Positions 5,820 to 10,357 of a stretch of DNA of 10,357 nt are shown here, in pieces. Made by a program: the position numbers and the translations under genes. Position 1 is the first letter of the stretch; the number at the start of each line of letters is the position of its first letter. This DNA is from Desulfuromonadaceae bacterium GWB2_53_15 (lineage in GTDB: Bacteria; Desulfobacterota; Desulfuromonadia; Geobacterales; Pseudopelobacteraceae): positions 3,501 to 13,857 of the forward strand of contig MHXL01000121.1 in NCBI GenBank assembly GCA_001824455.1. Direction: 5' to 3'. The notes beneath the pieces were generated by a model. The model saw only the letters and a program-made list of their open reading frames with translations, searched no databases and was not told where the DNA came from.

Positions 5820-7383
5820 GATAGCCTTCCTCCAGCCGCAGGTCGTAACCCTCGACCAAGGCCTGCCGGGCAGTCTCTATACTATCGAGAACCAGGCGCC
5901 GGATGAACGGATGGCGCGCCTCGGGCAGGAACCCTCCTACCAGGCTCAGCGCCGTGGCCAGGACATGCTGAACCAGTTTGTGATCGCAAGCGGTCTGTTG
6001 CATGTAATCAGCCGTCAACAGCAGGCGCTTGATGATATCTGCCCGGCGCGGAGTGACCAGTTCAGCGCAGAACGTAGCCAGCTCCGCCTCCAGCTGAACC
6101 TCGCTGAGGCCATGCTCTCCAGTCTTTTTTTCCAGGGCATCCAGGTGTTCGGCGGCATCATAGATCGCCGGCTCCGACAAAATCCATCCTTCCAGGCTGG
6201 GGCTGTCCAGCAGGTCATTGCTGCTGGCAACAAAACCTGGGATCTGCTCCACGATCCCCTCCAGATGATCCAGACTGAAGCGGGGAACATAACCCTCGGG
6301 CCGCAGTGCTTCGGGACTGAACAGGCGCATGTCCACATAGAAATCCGGCGGCAGGTAGTAGCCCTGCTCCCGGCTGTGGAAGAGCGCATCGCGCAACAAG
6401 GCCAGGGCATATCCGGGATCAACCGGCTCCAGCAATTCGCCGGCTGACATCTCCCGCAAAACCCCGTCATATTCCCTGTCATCCTTCATCCGATAACTGA
6501 GGGCGTTGATCAGTCCTTCCGATTCACCTGTCAGCAGCAACATGGACGCATAGGTTGCATCCTGCATTTGCCACGAAAACCACAGGGAACGGGAACCATA
6601 GATATCAATCGGTCCGACCAGCACGGAATGAAACGGCAACGGCACGCTGAAGGACAAGGGCAATTCCTGAGGCTCCGTAATGCCCAAAAAGGACAAGCGC
6701 CGGATGCTGCGCCGGATCAACTCGGCGCTATCTCCCTCGTGGCGCTGCTCTGCCTTTGACAGGACGCTGAGGGCAAAGCCGTTCTTGATCTTGCCCAGGG
6801 CGATAATTGCCTCTCGCACCACCTCGGGTTGCTCAAATGAGATCAATATATCCAGAAGCGCTACCGCGTCCGAGCTGTGGTTTTCGGAGAGACGCCGGAT
6901 CATGTGTTCACGGACGTCATCAGCGGCATCCAGAAACAGGTCCATGAAGCGTACCAGCCCGCGCTCGCCGTCGTTCAGACAGTCCAGGATGAAGCCGTCG
7001 ATCGTGCTGGCGCCATAACCGGTCATCATGGCAAAGGGGGGAGCGGTAACGTCGATACCGCTGTCCTGCAGGGCATCCAGCAGGGCCAGCCGGCCATCTT
7101 CCTCCAGATCCTTGCGCCTGAGGGTGATCTGGATCAGTTGGTCGAGCCAGTTTGAATCATCAAAGAAATCGAGCATGCAGGTATAGCGATAGATGGCGGT
7201 GCCGTTCTTTTCCTGCCACAGCTTACGCACCAGCGGTTGCAGCGCGCGCCTGCCCGACTTCTGCAAGCGCTTGCCGATGCGCTCCATCTGGTCGCTGGTC
7301 AGATCATCCCGTTTGAGAAAATCCAGCAGCCGGATAATGCGCCGCCGCTCCCACAGGGATTTATCTATTTTGAATGGTCTCAT
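5806..7383 (-). CDS. HEAT-repeat-like protein of unknown function
   Basis: A 525-residue, mostly helical cytoplasmic protein without signal peptide or membrane segment. Residues about 27-225 look like stacked HEAT-type helix pairs, for example DQMERIGKRLQKSG, RRALQPLVRKLWQE, DVREHMIRRLSEN and PEVVREAIIALGKIKNG. A less repetitive part follows (PLPFHSVLVGPIDIYGSRSL, then FSWQMQDATYASMLLL), and the C-terminus is again helical and acidic. HEAT proteins are usually scaffolds for protein partners, and no catalytic motif is recognised. From memory, a protein of this kind sits between gyrA and gpsA in Geobacter genomes. I chose ATG at 7383 (MRPFKIDKS); the frame runs on to a TTG at 7422, but those 13 extra codons are just translated heptad repeat. 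No clear ribosome-binding site precedes 7383, so translation may be coupled to or shaped by the hairpin between gyrA and this gene. Confidence 0.75.
   Translation of the reverse strand: MRPFKIDKSLWERRRIIRLLDFLKRDDLTSDQMERIGKRLQKSGRRALQPLVRKLWQEKNGTAIYRYTCMLDFFDDSNWLDQLIQITLRRKDLEEDGRLALLDALQDSGIDVTAPPFAMMTGYGASTIDGFILDCLNDGERGLVRFMDLFLDAADDVREHMIRRLSENHSSDAVALLDILISFEQPEVVREAIIALGKIKNGFALSVLSKAEQRHEGDSAELIRRSIRRLSFLGITEPQELPLSFSVPLPFHSVLVGPIDIYGSRSLWFSWQMQDATYASMLLLTGESEGLINALSYRMKDDREYDGVLREMSAGELLEPVDPGYALALLRDALFHSREQGYYLPPDFYVDMRLFSPEALRPEGYVPRFSLDHLEGIVEQIPGFVASSNDLLDSPSLEGWILSEPAIYDAAEHLDALEKKTGEHGLSEVQLEAELATFCAELVTPRRADIIKRLLLTADYMQQTACDHKLVQHVLATALSLVGGFLPEARHPFIRRLVLDSIETARQALVEGYDLRLEEGYHDDE
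5825..5833 (-). promoter_or_regulatory. Ribosome-binding site of gpsA
   Basis: GGAGGAAGG on the minus strand lies five bases before the gpsA ATG, within the last codons of the HEAT-like gene. It decides the gpsA start and supports coupling of the two overlapping genes. Confidence 0.8.
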
Positions 7384-7387
7384 AGCA

Positions 7388-7456
7388 CGTGCTGCGTGCT
7401 GCGTGCCTCGTGCCGCGTGCAAAGATTATTGCACGTTGCACGCAGCACGAGGCACG
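7388..7456. repeat. Inverted array of CGTGC heptads between gyrA and the HEAT gene
   Basis: CGTGC occurs at 7388, 7395, 7402, 7409 and 7416, exactly seven bases apart. Its reverse complement GCACG occurs at 7431, 7438, 7445 and 7452, again seven apart. Positions 7402-7422 pair with 7436-7456 over 21 bases with one mismatch (G-U in minus-strand RNA) around a 13-base loop. A shifted alternative pairs 7416-7422 with 7429-7435. The array fills almost the whole gap after the gyrA stop. No U-tract follows, so it is not a standard intrinsic terminator. Confidence 0.93.
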
Positions 7457-7462
7457 TCTGAC

Positions 7463-10009
7463 TTACTCCTCTACTTCGGATGCATCGTCTATATCTTCGT
7501 CCTCTTCTTCCTTCTCGGCCAGCCTGGCCACGGCCACCACCTTTTCCTTTTCCTCGGTGGTGATCAGGCGCACACCCTGTGTGTTGCGGCCGATAACGGA
7601 GAAGCCGGAGACCGGCACGCGCAGGATCTTGCCGTTGTCGGTGATCACCATCAGGTCGTGGTCGTCGGCGACCTGCATGACATTGACCACAGGACCGTTG
7701 CGGTCGGTGGTCTTTATGGTGATAATCCCCTTGCCGCCCCTGGTCTGGTCGCGATACTCGTCCAGATCGGTGCGTTTGCCGTAGCCGTTTTCGCAGACCG
7801 TGAAGATGGTCGAGCCGACCGCCTCGTTGTCCACGATCTCCATGCCGATCACGTGGTCGTCTTTATTCAGATTCATGCCGCGCACACCGCGGGTGACGCG
7901 TCCCATGGAGCGGGCATCCTCTTCGTTGAAACGGATCGCCTTGCCCTCACGAGAAGCCAGGAAGATGTCCTTCTTGCCGTCGGTCAGGGCCACGCCGATC
8001 AGCTTGTCCCCTTCATCCAGCTTGACGGCGATGATGCCGCCCTGACGGACGTTGGAGTACTCGATCAGCGGAGTCTTCTTGACCACACCGTTTCTGGTGG
8101 CCATGAACAGGAAGGTATCCTCGCTGAACTCCTTGACCGGCAGGATGGTGGTGATCTTTTCGTCCATGGCGACGTTGACCAGGTTGACCACCGCCTTTCC
8201 CTTGGTGGTGCGGCTCCCCTCGGGGATCTCGTAGACCTTGAGCCAGTACATGCGTCCGGCATCGGTAAAGCAGAGCAGGTAGTCCTTGGTCGAGGCGATA
8301 AAGAGCTGCTCGACGAAATCCTCCTCTTTGGTCTTCATGCCGGTTTTGCCTTTGCCGCCCCGTCGTTGGGAGCGGTACAGGTCGACGGCGCTGCGCTTGA
8401 TGTAACCGGTGTGGGAGATGGTCACGACCATCTCCTCGTCCTCGATGGTATCCTCCAGGGAGATGTCGGCGGTCTTGTCGGCGATCTCCGAGCGGCGCTT
8501 GTCGCCGAACTTGTCGCGGATCTCGGTCAACTCCCCTACGATGATCTTGAGGATCTCGGTATCTGAAGCCAGGATTTCCCGCAAGCGGGCGATCAGTTTC
8601 ATGATTTCTTCGTACTCGGAGACGATCTTGTCCCGCTCCAATCCGGTCAGTCGCTGCAAGCGCATCTCCAGGATGGCTTGGGCCTGGATCTCGGATAGCT
8701 GCACCGCATTTTCAAAGCCGGCCGGTCGAGGAAGATTGAGCCTTGTTAGAAACTCCGGATCGGCGAACTTGCCTTCCATCAGCCCCTGTTTGGCCTCGGG
8801 CGGGGTCTTGGACTCGCGGATCATCTCGATCACGGCATCCAGCCAGTCCAAGGCGATCTTGAGACCTTCCAATATGTGCGCCCGGGCCAAGGCCTTCTTC
8901 AGTTCGAAGTTGGTGCGGCGGGTAACCACCTCGCAACGATGCTCGACGAAACAATCCATCATCTGGCGCAGGGTCATTACCTTTGGCCGGTTGTGGACGA
9001 TGGCCAGCATGATGATGCCGAAGGAGGTCTGCAACTGGGTCTGCTTATAGAGCTGGTTGAGCAGTACCTCGGCATTCTCGTCGCGCTTGACCTCGATCAC
9101 GATCCGCATCCCCTCGCGGTCGGACTCGTCGCGGATCTCGGTGATGCCTTCAACCTTCTTCTCCTTGACCAGCTCGGCAATCTTTTCGATCAGGCGGGCC
9201 TTGTTGACCTGGTAGGGAAGTTCGGTCACTACAATCGCCTGGCGCTCGGATTTCTTGGCCGCCTCCACATGGGCCTTGGCGCGGATCTGGATGATGCCGC
9301 GTCCCGTGGAGTAGGCGTCGTAGATCCCCTGGCGACCGTAGATGGTAGCGCCGGTAGGGAAGTCCGGGCCGGGCACCAGCTCCAGCAACTCCTCAAAGGT
9401 GGTTTCCGGGTTATGGATCACGGCGATGATACCGTTGATCACTTCGACCAGATTGTGAGGCGGGATGTTGGTGGCCATGCCGACAGCGATACCGGTCGAG
9501 CCGTTGACCAGCAGATTGGGAAACTTGGACGGCAGCACCGTCGGTTCCTGCATCTCCTCGTTGTAGTTGGGGACCATGATAACGGTCTCTTTGTCCAGAT
9601 CGGCCAGCAATTCATGGGAGAGCTGCCGCAGGCGGATCTCGGTGTAACGCATGGCGGCCGGACGGTCACCGTCCACCGAACCGAAGTTACCCTGACCATC
9701 CACCAGCATGTAGCGCAGTGAAAAGTCCTGTGCCATACGGACGATAGTGTCGTAGGCGGCCGTGTCACCGTGGGGGTGGTACTTACCGATAACATCACCG
9801 ACTACGCGGGCTGACTTCTTGTAGGGTTTATTGTAATCGTTACTCATGTCGTACATGGCGTACAGACAACGCCGGTGTACCGGCTTGAGCCCGTCGCGCA
9901 CATCCGGCAGGGCACGGCCGATGATGACCGACATGGCGTAATCCATGTAGGAGCGTTTCATCTCGTCTTCGATATTTACAGCTATCTTGGCTAACGGAGT
10001 GTTGATCAT
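7463..10009 (-). CDS. gyrA: DNA gyrase subunit A
   Basis: GyrA is the breakage-reunion subunit of the A2B2 gyrase that introduces negative supercoils. The 848 residues are within the family range. The winged-helix active site has [17 protein letters not shown] (31-47), catalytic Tyr122 in AMRYTEIRL, and the quinolone region [12 protein letters not shown]. This carries Thr83 and Asp87 in E. coli numbering, which coincides with this protein's own. Thr83 instead of Ser is a common natural variant. [18 protein letters not shown] (170-187) and the coiled-coil tower follow. The C-terminal DNA-wrapping beta-pinwheel starts after about 520 and holds the GyrA box QRRGGKG (548-554), plus a degenerate copy TRGGKG in a later blade. 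The protein ends in an acidic tail rich in Glu and Asp. GAGG precedes the ATG, and gyrB ends 32 bases upstream, so they form one operon. Confidence 0.99.
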   Translation of the reverse strand: MINTPLAKIAVNIEDEMKRSYMDYAMSVIIGRALPDVRDGLKPVHRRCLYAMYDMSNDYNKPYKKSARVVGDVIGKYHPHGDTAAYDTIVRMAQDFSLRYMLVDGQGNFGSVDGDRPAAMRYTEIRLRQLSHELLADLDKETVIMVPNYNEEMQEPTVLPSKFPNLLVNGSTGIAVGMATNIPPHNLVEVINGIIAVIHNPETTFEELLELVPGPDFPTGATIYGRQGIYDAYSTGRGIIQIRAKAHVEAAKKSERQAIVVTELPYQVNKARLIEKIAELVKEKKVEGITEIRDESDREGMRIVIEVKRDENAEVLLNQLYKQTQLQTSFGIIMLAIVHNRPKVMTLRQMMDCFVEHRCEVVTRRTNFELKKALARAHILEGLKIALDWLDAVIEMIRESKTPPEAKQGLMEGKFADPEFLTRLNLPRPAGFENAVQLSEIQAQAILEMRLQRLTGLERDKIVSEYEEIMKLIARLREILASDTEILKIIVGELTEIRDKFGDKRRSEIADKTADISLEDTIEDEEMVVTISHTGYIKRSAVDLYRSQRRGGKGKTGMKTKEEDFVEQLFIASTKDYLLCFTDAGRMYWLKVYEIPEGSRTTKGKAVVNLVNVAMDEKITTILPVKEFSEDTFLFMATRNGVVKKTPLIEYSNVRQGGIIAVKLDEGDKLIGVALTDGKKDIFLASREGKAIRFNEEDARSMGRVTRGVRGMNLNKDDHVIGMEIVDNEAVGSTIFTVCENGYGKRTDLDEYRDQTRGGKGIITIKTTDRNGPVVNVMQVADDHDLMVITDNGKILRVPVSGFSVIGRNTQGVRLITTEEKEKVVAVARLAEKEEEDEDIDDASEVEE

Positions 10010-10014
10010 TGCTA

Positions 10015-10018
10015 CCTC
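10015..10018 (-). promoter_or_regulatory. Ribosome-binding site of gyrA
   Basis: GAGG on the minus strand sits five bases before the gyrA ATG in the short gyrB-gyrA gap, supporting the start [10 protein letters not shown]. Confidence 0.65.
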
Positions 10019-10041
10019 TTTGTGCCTCTAAAAGTAATAGA

Positions 10042-10357
10042 TTAAATGTCCAGGTTGACCACGTTAAGCGCGTTGGTTTCGATGAACTCGCGGCGCGGCT
10101 CGACCTGGTCGCCCATCAGGATGGTGAAGATCTCGTCCGATCCGATGGCATCCTCGATCTTGACCTGCAACAGAACACGATTTTCCGGGTTCATGGTGGT
10201 CTCCCAGAGTTGTTCCGGGTTCATCTCGCCCAGACCCTTGTAACGCTGGATGCCGAGACCTTTCTTGGCGTTCTCCAGGAAGAAAGCCAGCAACTCTTCG
10301 TGGTTGCCGGTTTCCAACAGGATCTTACCACTTTCCTGCTCTACGGTTGCCCGGCCA
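10042..10357 (-). CDS. gyrB: DNA gyrase subunit B, C-terminal part only
   Basis: GyrB is the ATPase subunit of gyrase. Only the last 104 codons are in the window; the frame is open to the right edge, so the gene continues beyond it. The visible part is the Toprim/tail end: [20 protein letters not shown] and TTMNPENR, then the terminal [20 protein letters not shown] and a final VVNLDI. These are the hallmark last motifs of GyrB, which contact GyrA and DNA. ParE shares some of them, but the closing [12 protein letters not shown] with NVVNLDI and the adjacent gyrA make gyrB the clear choice. The ATPase domain and start lie outside. It is followed by gyrA after 32 bases. Confidence 0.97.
   Translation of the reverse strand, partial: GRATVEQESGKILLETGNHEELLAFFLENAKKGLGIQRYKGLGEMNPEQLWETTMNPENRVLLQVKIEDAIGSDEIFTILMGDQVEPRREFIETNALNVVNLDI

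Noticed and set aside
7384..7422. An upstream TTG start extending the HEAT-like protein by 13 residues.
   Set aside because: The added residues (HAARGTQHAARA-type) are simply the heptad repeat read in one frame, and no ribosome-binding site supports it.
7193..8566. A 457-codon plus-strand open frame opposite gyrA and the HEAT gene.
   Set aside because: It is the antisense shadow of two well-supported genes, and its low-complexity translation rich in His, Asp and Val has no family resemblance.
9750..9764. GyrA Thr83 as a quinolone-resistance mutation.
   Set aside because: Thr at this position is the normal residue in many bacteria, and Asp87 is intact, so there is no evidence of an acquired mutation.

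Overview
All genes in this window lie on the minus strand, so the transcriptional order runs from the right edge to the left: gyrB (3' end only), gyrA, a HEAT-repeat-like protein, gpsA, dinD, a RhuM-Fic/DOC fusion, ispF, a TonB-dependent receptor, and the 5' end of a periplasmic ABC-type binding protein. The gene order gyrB-gyrA-HEAT protein-gpsA matches what I remember of the origin-proximal region in Geobacter and relatives. Together with the protein sequences, this suggests a deltaproteobacterium of the Geobacterales/Desulfuromonadia, Gram-negative because of the TonB receptor. That assignment is inference from memory, not a database result.

Right half (about 4803-10357) is housekeeping. 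GyrB and GyrA form DNA gyrase. The HEAT-like protein is of unknown function and overlaps gpsA by 14 bases, and gpsA makes glycerol 3-phosphate for phospholipids. Between gyrA and the HEAT gene is a compact array of CGTGC-based heptads, five in one direction and four in the other, which can fold into a 21-bp imperfect hairpin.

Middle (about 2882-4629) is an accessory two-gene module. dinD (DNA-damage-inducible protein D) overlaps by ATGA with a gene joining a RhuM domain to a Fic/DOC domain. Its AT-richer stretches and family membership suggest horizontal acquisition. Each gene contains a long, essentially perfect palindrome (28 bp in dinD, 13-1-13 in rhuM-fic), far longer than chance predicts. 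The probably essential isoprenoid gene ispF starts 14 bases after the RhuM-Fic stop and shows no promoter of its own, so it may depend on transcription through the module.

Left end (1-2390) is an outer-membrane import pair: a TonB-dependent receptor of unknown substrate and, seven bases later, a secreted substrate-binding protein cut by the window edge. The 129-base gap upstream of the receptor holds two promoter candidates. No RNA gene, CRISPR array, insertion sequence or intrinsic terminator with a U-tract could be supported.
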